A stretch of 44,342 nt of DNA from Paludibacteraceae bacterium (GCA_024399655.1 JAKSNP010000006.1:70181-114522); one strand, 5' to 3'; counted from the stretch's first letter, positions 8,886 to 18,039 are shown. Numbers and translations: made by a program. Notes: a model not told the origin generated them from the letters alone.

Positions 8886-10060
8886 ATGATAAATAACAAT
8901 ATTACAAAGTTCGGTCTTTACACGCTCGGTTACATCAAGGATGCTAACTTAAATGGTCTCAATGCACTTTTGGGCGAAGAAACTATCACGATTGATGAGA
9001 TTAATTCTATCGCGGGGAATGCATCGTGCGTACTCCTTAATAAATATGGGTATGCGAAAGATCGAGACGGTAATCCTATTCCGGAAGATACAGCCAAGTA
9101 TCGTTATTTTGAAACCGGCTTGACCAATGAGGCTGGTGAACAGATTATTGGAGTCCTCGAACGGGCTAAACTCGGTGCGCCCTTTGTAGGCATGACCTGG
9201 TGCACTTGTCAAGATCTATCGGAACAGATTGAGATCGGAAATAAGTTCCATTTTGGCGAACTCTACTTTGATGATGAGGCGCGTGCTATGGCGTTTCTGG
9301 AGGACTTGGCTATCAGTTCGCAGCCAGAAGATTGGACATTCCAGCATAGGCCTTCTAAGATTAAGTACCCGATATTGAGGTCTTATATTGAGAATATCTT
9401 CTATGTGCTGAAGCATGAAAATCGTCTGCTCTACAGTAAAGATCGTAAGCACATGGCTTTGAACACCAATTTGCTAGACATCTTCGATCATGAAGTATGG
9501 GTAGTCATGGAGGTCCGTAAATTACAGAGTGGTCGGGAACTGTTGTTTAACCCCAAGAGAGCGAAAGGTGAACACGAACTTGCATATTTAGGTTTTAAGC
9601 GTGGCGTATATCCGATGGCTCCAAAGTTTTTTCAATGTCAAGAAGAAACCCATTATCAAAAGGATTGGGAAATTTCGGAAGACTTCGACGCTTCAATCAC
9701 ATATTGAACGAGCGTATTGAGCGTTTCCCAGAGGAGTATCGCTATTTGTACCAAACAAATCCTGACGAGGTTGCTCGAAAACTGAATGATGCTATTCGAT
9801 TTGGAGTGAAAATGGCAAAGCGAAACGACCATTTTGTGCTTCCAATGTATCGCCCGCAAGAGAATCGTGTGCAGATGCTTATGCCAATTTATATGAATAG
9901 AATAGCTGGAGGCAGTCCTGATTTTGCTTTGGTTCTTTCGCTTGATTGCAAGAATAAGTATTACCTGCCAGAAACTATTCTAACATTAGAAGATGCATAC
10001 CAGGATGCGCGACTTATTTCAATCCTTGATGGTATGTGGTTAACCCCGAAAAACGCATAA
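8886..10060 (+). pseudogene. DUF3825-like protein interrupted by a -1 frameshift
   Basis: The first frame (8886-9707, 273 codons) carries the start of a DUF3825-like region, with PEDWTFQHRPSKIKYPILRSY and ALNTNLLDIFDHEVWVVM. It stops at a TGA at 9705-9707. The family's continuation, FNHILNERIERFPEEY and later YYLPETILTLEDAYQDARL, is encoded in the -1 frame up to 10060. Joining the frames near 9681-9704 gives a full-length protein of about 391 residues. DUF3825 domains are found next to OST-HTH RNA-binding domains, which hints at an RNA-linked role. The break may be a real mutation, an assembly error or recoding; no slippery heptamer sits in the right phase. Confidence 0.7.
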
Positions 10061-10428
10061 TGTTTAACGCAAAAAAAGACATATTTATGGATAAGAAAAA
10101 TTGTATTGTCATTGACAAATTCCTGCCCAAAGAGCAGAGAGGTAATATGAAGAAACCCGAGTGGATGGAACATCTATTAGAGTACATGACCGAAGTGGCA
10201 GAGGAACTCAAGGTGTCCTTGAGTGCGGAAACTGAGCCGGAGACATTTGCTAAACTTACGAATAAAAAACTTAGAAGTGAGATTATTTGTAAGATTATTG
10301 GGAAAGATGTCACACCTGTATCATTGGTGGAGTTCAAACCGGGTGATGAACTCAAAATAACCGTTACACTCAAACAAGGCAAAAATATGCCCAAAGAAAT
10401 AACCCTCGTTCATACAACAATTTTATAA
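10060..10428 (+). CDS. Hypothetical small protein of the cassette
   Basis: I do not recognise this protein of about 122 residues. The ATG at 10060 overlaps the TAA of the preceding frame (TAATG), suggesting translational coupling; an alternative in-frame start is ATG 10087. The middle is helical and acidic (WMEHLLEYMTEVAEELK), and the C-terminal third is beta-rich (PGDELKITVTLKQG). There is no signal peptide, so it is probably cytoplasmic. The coupling to the DUF3825 frame is the main clue that the two act together. Confidence 0.6.
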   Translation: MFNAKKDIFMDKKNCIVIDKFLPKEQRGNMKKPEWMEHLLEYMTEVAEELKVSLSAETEPETFAKLTNKKLRSEIICKIIGKDVTPVSLVEFKPGDELKITVTLKQGKNMPKEITLVHTTIL

Positions 10429-10439
10429 CAAGAAGAAAT

Positions 10440-11054
10440 ATGATTACAATTGCAAGAACCATTCAAGAAATACTCCAAAATGGGGAGCAAGTAGATGCTG
10501 GAGTTATGGCTGCCTGCAAGTTGATACCAGAGATGGAGATTGTGGGTTTTGTTCCCATGAAAGAAGAGGATCACCATTTGAATCTTGGAATGATGGACAC
10601 ACGTGTAGTGGCTAATCGAATCGTGGTTAGGCTACACGATGAAAGGCCTTCTCATTATCTTGGTACTGCAAATTCCGATGTGAGAACCTATCCCATTTAT
10701 AAGGCTATTGCGCTTAATCAAGAGGAGCGACAAGTGCCACTTCGCTTTCTGCGGGTTATCTCACGTGAAGGTGGTCACTATTACAATGAATACCAAATGA
10801 AGGGTATCGTGAGGCCTCAACTTTTCAAGGATGAGAAGTTGGTCGAGGTGTCAGATAATGGAGAAACTGTACCATACTACAAGATGGATGATGGGGAATA
10901 TACGTTCTTTGAAACTGGTTCGGAAGTTATCAAGGCTGTAGCTCCTTGTTTTGAGGTGCTATGTCGCCGCATAAACATGGTAACCGGTTGCATGACCTAT
11001 GAACTATACAATGCTGATGACTTGACGCCCATTGTGATAGGAGAGAAACTATGA
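10440..11054 (+). CDS. Hypothetical protein of the cassette
   Basis: The 204-residue product matches no family I can name. It has no signal peptide or membrane segment. It contains a mix of short helices and strands, with two Cys residues in the C-terminal part (APCFEVLCRRINM). Its stop overlaps the next start (ATGA at 11051-11054), so it is translationally coupled to the downstream ExoX-C-like gene. It starts 11 nt after the previous gene. Confidence 0.65.
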   Translation: MITIARTIQEILQNGEQVDAGVMAACKLIPEMEIVGFVPMKEEDHHLNLGMMDTRVVANRIVVRLHDERPSHYLGTANSDVRTYPIYKAIALNQEERQVPLRFLRVISREGGHYYNEYQMKGIVRPQLFKDEKLVEVSDNGETVPYYKMDDGEYTFFETGSEVIKAVAPCFEVLCRRINMVTGCMTYELYNADDLTPIVIGEKL

Positions 11055-11479
11055 GATGCGTAGAGTTTACAAGTCTTGAGTCTCGCTTCACGTTTGGACG
11101 CTACAAAGGATTAACTTTGGCAGACGTGATGGATATCAATCCGGAATATCTGATATGGTGCGTCACTACTATAGAACAGTTCTTGCTCTATGATAATGCA
11201 TTAGAAGAAATCAGGATTGCATATCCGAACTTCCCCATTTACGAGGCGTTTGAGCGATGTCGTCTAAATAACTTAGAGAGACCTCCCATAGATTCGTATG
11301 CCACGGGCAACGAACCTTGTGATTATGGTGATGATTCTGAGGATTATCAATGTTACGATGATGAACCTACTTACGACCGCTACAATGGTTCCTATGCACA
11401 AGATGTTATGGGGTATTCGGATGACGATATCGATACTATCTTTGATGGTGATCCAAGCGCGTGTTGGAACATAGACTAA
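11051..11479 (+). CDS. Small protein with ExoX C-terminal-like domain
   Basis: The 142-residue product has a short segment, FTFGRYKGLTLADVM followed by NPEYLIWC, that matches the C-terminal domain seen in exodeoxyribonuclease X-like and DUF3820-type proteins (F-G-x-Y-K-G then YL-W). The exonuclease catalytic domain itself is absent. The C-terminal 60 residues are very acidic and Tyr-rich and end in a GDPSACWNID tail, which I believe recurs in other Bacteroidales proteins. Function is unknown; nucleic-acid or partner binding is a guess. It is coupled to the upstream gene by a 4-nt overlap. Confidence 0.6.
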   Translation: MRCVEFTSLESRFTFGRYKGLTLADVMDINPEYLIWCVTTIEQFLLYDNALEEIRIAYPNFPIYEAFERCRLNNLERPPIDSYATGNEPCDYGDDSEDYQCYDDEPTYDRYNGSYAQDVMGYSDDDIDTIFDGDPSACWNID

Positions 11480-11521
11480 ACAAACATCATTTATACAATA
11501 ACAACAAAAAACGTTACAACT

Positions 11522-11914
11522 ATGACGAACAAAGAATTAGTACGTAACTTCCTGCAGCAGGAGGGGTACAAGTTTGAAGAAACAGGAGATGTGCTTCACT
11601 TTAAGGCACAGGGTATGAACCTCGTATGCGAGGCCAGCGAACGCGACAATATGTTTGTGCGCGTGATGGCACCGGTGATCTACTCGCTGTCTGACAATTC
11701 GGCGGTGTCGCGAGAGAAAGTGCTGGACGCTTGCAACCATCTGGTGGAGCGTGTCAAAACCCTCAAGGCCTATATAGACCGCGATGGCGATGTGATGTTG
11801 GCGGTGGAGCTCTTTATCAGCGAAGATACGAGCGACTTGTCCGCTGTCTTGGAACGCGCGTTCAATGTGCTGGGGCTGGGTCGATTCGAATTCTCTAACC
11901 AACTAACCGAATAA
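11522..11914 (+). CDS. YbjN-like protein
   Basis: The 130-residue protein has the layout of the YbjN / type III secretion chaperone-like fold. An N-terminal helix and strands (VRNFLQQEGYKFEE) are followed by a helix (VLDACNHLVERVKTLKAYI), a strand pair (GDVMLAVELFISE) and a final helix (LSAVLERAFNVLG). Proteins of this fold often bind partner proteins. It is soluble, with no signal peptide. The next gene begins 3 nt after its stop and has the same fold plus a membrane anchor, so they are probably paralogs. Confidence 0.65.
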   Translation: MTNKELVRNFLQQEGYKFEETGDVLHFKAQGMNLVCEASERDNMFVRVMAPVIYSLSDNSAVSREKVLDACNHLVERVKTLKAYIDRDGDVMLAVELFISEDTSDLSAVLERAFNVLGLGRFEFSNQLTE

Positions 11915-11917
11915 ATC

Positions 11918-12432
11918 ATGTTATCCAGAACGTATCGTATGAAAACATCTATCAAATTCTCTCTTATAGGAGGTCTCATTGGCGTCATCGTAATGTTCGG
12001 TGTGCTATTACTCATCGAGTGGCAGTCAGAAAAACATCCTGCGCTGGACACGCAGGTGCTGGATTATCTGACTGAGCAAGGGTGTCCAATTGAGACAGCG
12101 GAGAATAATCGGTATGTCTTCGTCTCGAATGAAGACCGCGTGGTCTTTGATTATTTGATGACAATCAGGGGTTCTTGCGATTCTTTGCCATCTACGATGT
12201 GACCAACTCTTCGTATGAAAAAGTGGCTGCGGCGGCGATTGAAACGACGGATACCAAGAAGAATTGTACGGTTGTTCCGATGCAAATGGATGATGGTGAA
12301 CTAGTCATTCAAATCTCGGTAGAGTCTTTTATTGATGAGGACGAGGCATTGAATACGGACATTATTGATCGCTCGCTGCGTGTGCTGCAAGGAGCACATC
12401 TCAGTATGATTTATAAACTAGGCTATCTGTAA
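11918..12432 (+). pseudogene. Membrane-anchored YbjN-like protein with a -1 frameshift
   Basis: The first frame (11918-12202) encodes a transmembrane helix (about residues 13-34) and the start of a YbjN-like domain, VLDYLTEQGCPIE. The rest of that domain, GFLRFFAIYDV through VIQISVESFIDEDEAL and LRVLQGAHLSMIY, is in the -1 frame up to 12432. Crossing frames between about 12150 and 12160 restores one protein of roughly 171 residues. An ATG at 11939 is an alternative start. As with the DUF3825 locus, the break could be mutation or an assembly error. Confidence 0.65.
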
Positions 12433-12506
12433 AGGAATACATAAAATATACCCGTTGTTCGGAATAAAAAAATATTGATTTTTAGACGAAATAATTACGA
12501 AAAAAG

Positions 12507-12537
12507 TTGTGTATGTCGCAGAATTTTAGTAACTTTG
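12507..12537 (+). promoter_or_regulatory. Promoter-like element upstream of the IS982-like remnant
   Basis: TTG at 12507-12509 and TAACTTTG at 12530-12537 have the expected 20-nt spacing. What it now drives is unclear, because only decayed genes follow immediately. It may serve the envelope genes from 13084 onward. Confidence 0.55.
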
Positions 12538-12573
12538 TAGTGCCCAATCACAATGCTAAAATCTTCTTGACAT

Positions 12574-12846
12574 GCATTTGAATCCGTCGAAATACGACTT
12601 GAGGTACCGTATCGGTTGAATCAAAATGATTAGAAAACAACCTTTATGCCTTTTGCAAAAGCAAGAAAGCGGGTGAAAACACTTTTCTCACAGTTGGATG
12701 ACCAATTTATGGTGTGTTGCAATTATGCTAAACAACAAGTAGGTTTGTTTGCCAGAATTATTGGCAAAGTTAACGCACTTACCGTCCTACAATATATTAA
12801 CTTTAATAACAAACCAATTGGAAGAGTTAAATATTCGCTAGTTTAA
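12574..12846 (+). pseudogene. C-terminal remnant of an IS982-like transposase
   Basis: The frame encodes IRLEVPYRLNQND, then a TAG at 12631-12633, then KARKRVKTLFSQLDDQFM, NYAKQQVGLFARIIGKVNAL and a NNKPIGRVKY tail. This is the characteristic end of IS982-type DDE transposases of Bacteroidales. The TAG is probably a former Trp codon (TGG to TAG). The N-terminal two thirds are missing, so the fragment cannot be functional. Confidence 0.75.
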
Positions 12847-12871
12847 TTCCGCCAATGGGTTAAGGTAGACT

Positions 12872-13087
12872 ATGTTAGAAGCAATTGTAGGAGATTCCGT
12901 AGGTACTCAGTGTCACATGCTAGAACGCTTTTTGAGAGCTCAGGAGCGCGACGATATCGCTTGTATCACGGGTTGTATAGCCGGTGCATTCTACAAAAAA
13001 ATCCCCGACTATATCGTGGAGGAAGTTCGTAAACGCCTTCCTGATGACATGTGGAATGTTATCAAACAAATACTTTTACTCAAATGA
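12872..13087 (+). pseudogene. Collapsed ADP-ribosylglycohydrolase remnant
   Basis: This 71-codon frame joins the N-terminal signature of ADP-ribosylglycohydrolases (MLEAIVGDSVG) directly to the C-terminal one (DIACITGCIAGAFY, then IPDYIVEEVRKRLPDDM). Family members are about 250-300 residues, so most of the fold, including the central metal-binding acidic residues, is absent. The last part also skips the GGDSDT metal motif that normally precedes ACITG. It looks like an internal-deletion derivative that stayed in frame. Its stop overlaps the next ATG (13084-13087). Confidence 0.7.
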
Positions 13088-14136
13088 AAATATATCAAAA
13101 AATACTTATAGGACTTGCTGCTGGAGTTCTATGTTGCTTGGCATTAATCCCGCTTGCCCAAAGAAGCATCGAGTATGCGACACGGCATAAATATGTTCTG
13201 CGTCATGAGACGCTAAACTCCGTGTACTATTGGAGAACAACTTTTAATCTTAGCGATGCGGAACGTGCTTTTTTAGAGGAGCATAACATCAAACGCGTAT
13301 ATCTCCATTTGTTTGATATTGACGAATCTGGCTACCATAATGCCGAGCCGGTTGCTACATTATTGTTCAAGGACTCACTTCCTTTCGGTATTGAGTATGT
13401 TCCTACCGTATATATCACTCAGGATGCTATTCGTAGCATAAATGGTAAAGAGTCAGAGTTTGCTCAGAAGATAGTCACTCGCGTCCTTAATATGGTGGAC
13501 TGGCACTACATTCCGAATGTGCAGGAGATGCAGATTGATGGTGATTGGCAGTCTTCATACCGTGATACCTACTTTGCACTTTGCAAGGCGATACGCTCCC
13601 TTTTGCATGAGAAAAATATAGCGCTATCCGCTACCATCCGTTTGAGCAATCTGCGTGAACTGGTTCCTCCGGTTGACTATGGTGTTCTTATGCTTTATAA
13701 CACCAATAGTGTAAATGATGCAGATGCAGAGAACTCTATTCTCACTATTCAAACTTGCCAAAATTATCTGAGTAATAATGCTGTCAAGAAATATGGTTTG
13801 CATCTGGATTATGCTTTCCCTACATTTGCTTGGAGCGCCGTGTATGACGAGGAGGGAGATTTTAGATGTTTGGTTACACACACCGATTTCGACGACGCCC
13901 AATTTGAGCAAATCGACCAACGCCATTACCGAGCTAGATGGTATGGCGATTACAAACGTCTGTATTACTGGGCTAATGATAAAATCCGTACTGATTATGC
14001 CTCGCCGGAATTGCTTGATGAACTCAAAGACAACCTTGAGATTTCAAATGATCAGTCAATCATTCTTTATCACCTTGACGACTCACAATTAACTCGCTAC
14101 TCTCATGAAGACATTGAAAATATATTTGCTCGCTAA
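13084..14136 (+). CDS. Exported or membrane-anchored protein of unknown function (DUF3142-like)
   Basis: The start is ATG 13084, which overlaps the preceding stop (ATGA) and gives a 350-residue product with an N-terminal hydrophobic segment (about 5-25). The body has motifs such as IKRVYLHLFDID and YGVLMLYNT and looks like an alpha/beta barrel: alternating strands and helices with conserved acidic residues at strand ends (LHLFDID, QIDGDW, LHLDYAFPTFAW). DUF3142-like proteins in Bacteroidales have a similar layout. It overlaps the next gene by 32 nt, and the two families commonly occur together. Activity is unknown; a glycoside-hydrolase-like fold is only a suggestion. Confidence 0.6.
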   Translation: MKIYQKILIGLAAGVLCCLALIPLAQRSIEYATRHKYVLRHETLNSVYYWRTTFNLSDAERAFLEEHNIKRVYLHLFDIDESGYHNAEPVATLLFKDSLPFGIEYVPTVYITQDAIRSINGKESEFAQKIVTRVLNMVDWHYIPNVQEMQIDGDWQSSYRDTYFALCKAIRSLLHEKNIALSATIRLSNLRELVPPVDYGVLMLYNTNSVNDADAENSILTIQTCQNYLSNNAVKKYGLHLDYAFPTFAWSAVYDEEGDFRCLVTHTDFDDAQFEQIDQRHYRARWYGDYKRLYYWANDKIRTDYASPELLDELKDNLEISNDQSIILYHLDDSQLTRYSHEDIENIFAR

Positions 14137-16111
14137 TTTGCTATGTTGGGCAGGTTTTGCCTTGGCATGCGGTTCTGGTCCGATATATTCACCGGCAGGG
14201 CTTCGAATCTTTCGCCTTATTGATGGTGAATGTTCTGTCCCGTACCATGAGCCACAGAATGTTGCTGCATGGCGTGCTTTGGTGGGCGGTAATCCTTCGT
14301 ATTGTGATATTTATAATGTCGTTTACCGCTCTAGCATTTCGGATATGGAGCAGATTCTCAAGGCACATGTTGCTCCAAAGTCTTTGTCTAAAAATCAATT
14401 CGCGCAATTGCTCTGCCAGCGTGATGAGTTGTCGGAGGTTCTATTGACGGCAAAGAAGTGTGAGCAAGCCCGAGAGAATATGCTTGATCCATGGTATTAT
14501 CCTTCGCACAATGATGAGAATGTGCAGCAGCTGGAACAAGTAATCGAGACGGCAAAGAATCACATGTCTGATTCGTTGGTACGTGACCGCTACGCTTTGC
14601 AAATGGTACGTGCGCAGATCTCCTTACGTCGTCCTGAAGAAAATGTTCGTCTTTGGGAAGATTATGTCTCTCATCTGGATACTGCAAACATTATGCGCAA
14701 GTTGATGGTGGACTATATTATCGGCGCTTACCATCAACTTGGTATGTACGAGCAGGAAGATGCACTCACCATAGAAACGAAGGATTATTATAACAATCCC
14801 AACACATTTCTATCAATGCAGTCCACTTTGAAAAAAATGGATTACGACGGATCTTATGGGTATGATGATTATGAGATAGAGCGGACTGAACATATATTCA
14901 AGCATTATCGAGAGATTGCTTTGAAGGCAATTGCTCATCCTGGTACCAAATACCTAGCGCAATGGTATTATACATTAGCCTACATCGACGATGTGCTGGG
15001 GGATATGAAATCTTCCAACCAATTCCTTACAAAAGCTGAGCAAGCCAAAGGGGATGAGTACATCTCAGAATCCATCCATCTTTTCCGCATCTATCTGGAT
15101 GCCAAGATGCAACCGGTGAACGATGCGTACGAGGCACGTATGTTCACCAACCTTAAATGGATAACAGAACGCCTTTGGCGTGACGAGCCATATGATGACA
15201 ATCTTTGCTTGGGCTGTGTGTCAGCTAACTATAGTACATATTATTGGAATGATATGCTCCGTCGAATAGCTATTGGTATCTATGCTCCGAAGTTGGCTAA
15301 TTCTGGAAGGCGTACACGTTCGATACAAGTAACGAACTATGCCGAGAATGTTTGGTTTAAGAAGATTAGCCCTTCATATTACACCAATGAACATTCATCA
15401 TATTTATTCCAATGTTTAGATACATGTACTTCTAAGGTGACTATTGATTACATTGCACACCTACGAAGTGCACATACACCGTTGGACAACTTCCTGAATG
15501 CCGGTAGTTATATTGACTATACCTATCTACAGGACATTGCTGGTACTCTTTGCATTCGTGAACGCAACTATCAACGTGCTGCTTCTATCCTCAGCAATGT
15601 TCCGGAAGATTTTTACTGGTCTGTGGTGCCTGGTGATCCGTTTGCTGTTCAATATCGTATGACGAAAGATTCGTGCAGCACTACAAAACTTCAATTCGCG
15701 AAGAAGATGATGCAGTTAGAGTTTGCAATGACATCGGCAAAATCAGTTGATGACCGAGCAGACGCCCAGATACAATACGCTATTGGCTTGCGTAATTCCA
15801 TTAGTGACTGTTGGCAACTTTCTGCGTACGGAGTAGGTAATCCGTGCTTTATAGATTCGTACTCTCCTAATACACACTACAAGCATCGGGAAGCGACCTT
15901 TGCCATGGCGAACTCCTTAGTGAATAAGGCACTAGCTATGTATACGAATGATGAGCGGGCTGCATCTGCTCAATTCTTATTTCTCAACTATCGTACGATA
16001 ATGGAGAAATATCCGGGCACTTCCATTGCGCATCGTGTTCGATCTAATTGTGAAAACTATTATGATTTCAAACTTCATAATGTAAAGTTGCCATCAACTA
16101 ACGATAACTAA
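14105..16111 (+). CDS. Exported helical-repeat protein of unknown function
   Basis: The 668-residue product has a signal peptide (about 1-22) ending in ALACGSGP. The Cys there could be lipidated, although the lipobox is weak. Most of the chain from residue 100 on is helix-rich, with TPR-like pairs such as YLAQWYYTLAYIDDVLGDM and ERNYQRAASILSNVPEDFYW. It overlaps the upstream gene by 32 nt, implying coupled translation and probably a joint envelope function. I do not recognise a catalytic motif. Confidence 0.6.
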   Translation: MKTLKIYLLANLLCWAGFALACGSGPIYSPAGLRIFRLIDGECSVPYHEPQNVAAWRALVGGNPSYCDIYNVVYRSSISDMEQILKAHVAPKSLSKNQFAQLLCQRDELSEVLLTAKKCEQARENMLDPWYYPSHNDENVQQLEQVIETAKNHMSDSLVRDRYALQMVRAQISLRRPEENVRLWEDYVSHLDTANIMRKLMVDYIIGAYHQLGMYEQEDALTIETKDYYNNPNTFLSMQSTLKKMDYDGSYGYDDYEIERTEHIFKHYREIALKAIAHPGTKYLAQWYYTLAYIDDVLGDMKSSNQFLTKAEQAKGDEYISESIHLFRIYLDAKMQPVNDAYEARMFTNLKWITERLWRDEPYDDNLCLGCVSANYSTYYWNDMLRRIAIGIYAPKLANSGRRTRSIQVTNYAENVWFKKISPSYYTNEHSSYLFQCLDTCTSKVTIDYIAHLRSAHTPLDNFLNAGSYIDYTYLQDIAGTLCIRERNYQRAASILSNVPEDFYWSVVPGDPFAVQYRMTKDSCSTTKLQFAKKMMQLEFAMTSAKSVDDRADAQIQYAIGLRNSISDCWQLSAYGVGNPCFIDSYSPNTHYKHREATFAMANSLVNKALAMYTNDERAASAQFLFLNYRTIMEKYPGTSIAHRVRSNCENYYDFKLHNVKLPSTNDN

Positions 16112-16115
16112 AGCC

Positions 16116-16217
16116 ATGAAGAAAGTATTCAAATATCTGTGATATTACTTCTTGGCAACGATTTTGCTTTTCGTTATTTGCTGCAATATCATTGTTGTTT
16201 GCTCAGCGAATGTATAA
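16116..16217 (+). pseudogene. Broken small membrane protein
   Basis: MKKVFKYL is followed by TGA at 16140-16142, then an open 24-codon hydrophobic stretch (YYFLATILLFVICCNIIVV) to a TAA. The TGA is one change from Trp. It resembles the N-terminal anchor of SanA/YdcF-like membrane proteins, but the conserved region that should follow is absent, so the identity is tentative. Confidence 0.4.
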
Positions 16218-16328
16218 TAGTCCCTGCATTATAGACAACTTACAAAATTTATTTTCAAAAATGATGCAGGATTCAAAATATTTCCGCACTTTGCAGCGAA
16301 ATAAAGATTAGGACGAATTTTAGGCGTA

Positions 16329-16693
16329 ATGTTCATTTTGTTTGTTTCTAAAAACGCCCCAATAGATAACTTTGTCTATAGTGTAGCAGAGAAAACTCCC
16401 ATATTTCCTGGTGGCGATGATGAATATCAGCCATCTATCGACTTATATGCGGCTCGTATTGTGTCTTTGCCGGATTCGGTATGCAATCCTGTAGTCTCTT
16501 ATATTGTTGAAATGGATGGCTGTGCTGATAGTGCGCAAATTGTGCGAAGTTAGGGTGTAACTGAGATTGATTCGATTGCGTTGCATATAGTAGATGATAT
16601 GCCAATATTTACGCCAGCAAAGCAAAAAGGAAGATATGTTCGAACCCGCAGATTTATCCATATGCACGTATTGCCTTCCAATTCCTCTGTTTG
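16329..16693 (+). pseudogene. Degenerate TonB C-terminal domain protein
   Basis: The frame reads EKTPIFPGGDDE, then VVSYIVEMDGCADSAQIVRS, a TAG at 16551-16553, then GVTEIDSIALHIVDDMPIFT and PAKQKGRY. This follows the TonB C-terminal domain order (FPGG, beta strand with DG, VVR, SMPxWxPGxQxG). The stop falls in the turn after the VR motif. The upstream membrane anchor is absent. It resembles the intact gene at 20462, which suggests a decayed paralog. Confidence 0.65.
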
Positions 16694-16697
16694 AGCG
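16678..16697 (+). repeat. 20-nt direct repeat, copy 1
   Basis: The 20-nt sequence CCAATTCCTCTGTTTGAGCG occurs here and again at 20416-20435. This copy overlaps the end of the TonB-C pseudogene; the other lies just upstream of the intact TonB-C gene. Similarity continues weakly downstream (GGAGAAGTT versus GAAGGAGTT). Confidence 0.8.
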
Positions 16698-16796
16698 TGG
16701 TGGAGAAGTTCTGAAAAAATGCTATGCTCCGCTAAAAATATTTATCTGATTATCAGGTGATTAAGAAAATTCGATTTACCAGGTGCCCTTTGTCTA

Positions 16797-16828
16797 TTGT
16801 GTATGTCGATTTTCTTTTGTATCTTTGC
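16797..16828 (+). promoter_or_regulatory. Promoter for the DUF4919 gene
   Basis: TTG at 16797-16799 and TATCTTTGC at 16820-16828 are 20 nt apart, an excellent consensus match. It fixes the downstream start at ATG 16851 rather than any earlier codon. Confidence 0.8.
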
Positions 16829-16850
16829 ATGCGGAATTGAAAAAATAAAT

Positions 16851-18026
16851 ATGCGTAAGTATCTTTTGGCGCTGCTCTCAGCAGCGAGTATGTGCGCAGT
16901 AGCGCAGGAAAGTGTTGAATCTGCTGTTTTAACGGATTCTGTTCGTTATGTGGATTTGGGTTTGCCGTCCGGCATACGTTGGGCGGATTGTAATGAGCCG
17001 GGTGTCTATACGTTCTATGAATCCATCGAGAAATATCCGGGAAGTGAGGTCCCTTCTTTGGATGAGTTTCTGGAACTAGAGACTATGTGTCAATGGCAGT
17101 GGCGCGATTCTGGTTATACAATTATCGGCCCCAGTGGCGATTCAATCTTTCTTCCGATTGTGCCTATTCGTTATATGACAGGCGAGATGGAAAAAGATTC
17201 CGCTATTACTACAGGTAGATATTGGGCGGCTAATAGCTATGATGAAAGTGAGGCGTGGGGGCTCTACTTCTCAGAAGGATACATCTCTACTAAAATGACT
17301 TTCCATAAATCTATGGGATTGCCGATTCGTACAATTCGTTATCCGGAGCGAACGTTTGTCAAACCGGATTATGAAGCTATTCAGAAGATGAAGGCGAGTG
17401 AGTATGATGCGCTATTGAAGCGATTTGTGGCAGGAGAAATGTTGCCCACCGAGTCGATACATGCTTTGTATTACGGAGCACCATTCCATGGTAATGTTTC
17501 GGATGGTATGTCCCGTGAAACGTATGCAGAGATTAATAATGCCTTGGAGCGTCAGGATACAAAGACGATTATTCGTATTTGTGAGAAACATCTGGCGGCC
17601 AATCCTTTGGATTGCAGAGGTTTGATGGAATGTGGTGGACTGTTAGAATATGTGGGTGCAGATAGTGCTTTTGTTCTTAATGTGAATATGCGTGCTATGC
17701 AACTTCTGAATGGCATTTTTGTGACCGGAAGTGGTGATAATCCATGTTCTGCAATTCATGTGGCTTCGATCCGTGATGAGTATTTTCTCATGAATGTGCT
17801 GCAAATAACGCCAAGTAATCAGTATCTCACTTCTACATTGTGTGATATGTTTGACTATACCACTGCAAGTGGACGCAAAGGACAAATGTACTTTGATATC
17901 CAGATGGTGTTGTATTTGGAGCAGCGTGCTTTCTCAACAAGGAAACCTTCCAAAGACGAGTTCCACTATAATCCTGAAGCCTGCAACAACGATTCGAAAC
18001 GAGTAGCTGGAAAGAAGAAAGAATAA
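16851..18026 (+). CDS. Exported DUF4919-family protein with N-terminal FISUMP-like domain
   Basis: The 391-residue product begins with a signal peptide (1 to about 18, ending AVAQ). Residues 30-165 resemble the Fibrobacter succinogenes major paralogous (FISUMP-like) domain: YVDLGLPSGIRWADCN at the start, then YWAANSYDESEAWGL and LPIRTIR at the end. Residues 170-390 fit DUF4919, with ALYYGAPFHG and the CEKHLAANPLDCRGL segment. Both are common in exported Bacteroidales proteins but have no known activity. The gene has its own promoter. A leftover membrane-protein pseudogene lies downstream. Confidence 0.7.
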   Translation: MRKYLLALLSAASMCAVAQESVESAVLTDSVRYVDLGLPSGIRWADCNEPGVYTFYESIEKYPGSEVPSLDEFLELETMCQWQWRDSGYTIIGPSGDSIFLPIVPIRYMTGEMEKDSAITTGRYWAANSYDESEAWGLYFSEGYISTKMTFHKSMGLPIRTIRYPERTFVKPDYEAIQKMKASEYDALLKRFVAGEMLPTESIHALYYGAPFHGNVSDGMSRETYAEINNALERQDTKTIIRICEKHLAANPLDCRGLMECGGLLEYVGADSAFVLNVNMRAMQLLNGIFVTGSGDNPCSAIHVASIRDEYFLMNVLQITPSNQYLTSTLCDMFDYTTASGRKGQMYFDIQMVLYLEQRAFSTRKPSKDEFHYNPEACNNDSKRVAGKKKE

Positions 18027-18039
18027 TTATCGAACAGGG

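Noticed and set aside
9667-9676. Candidate slippery sequences for programmed -1 frameshifting in the DUF3825 gene
   Set aside because: The heptamers are in the wrong phase relative to the upstream frame, and no downstream pseudoknot was apparent, so recoding is not supported.
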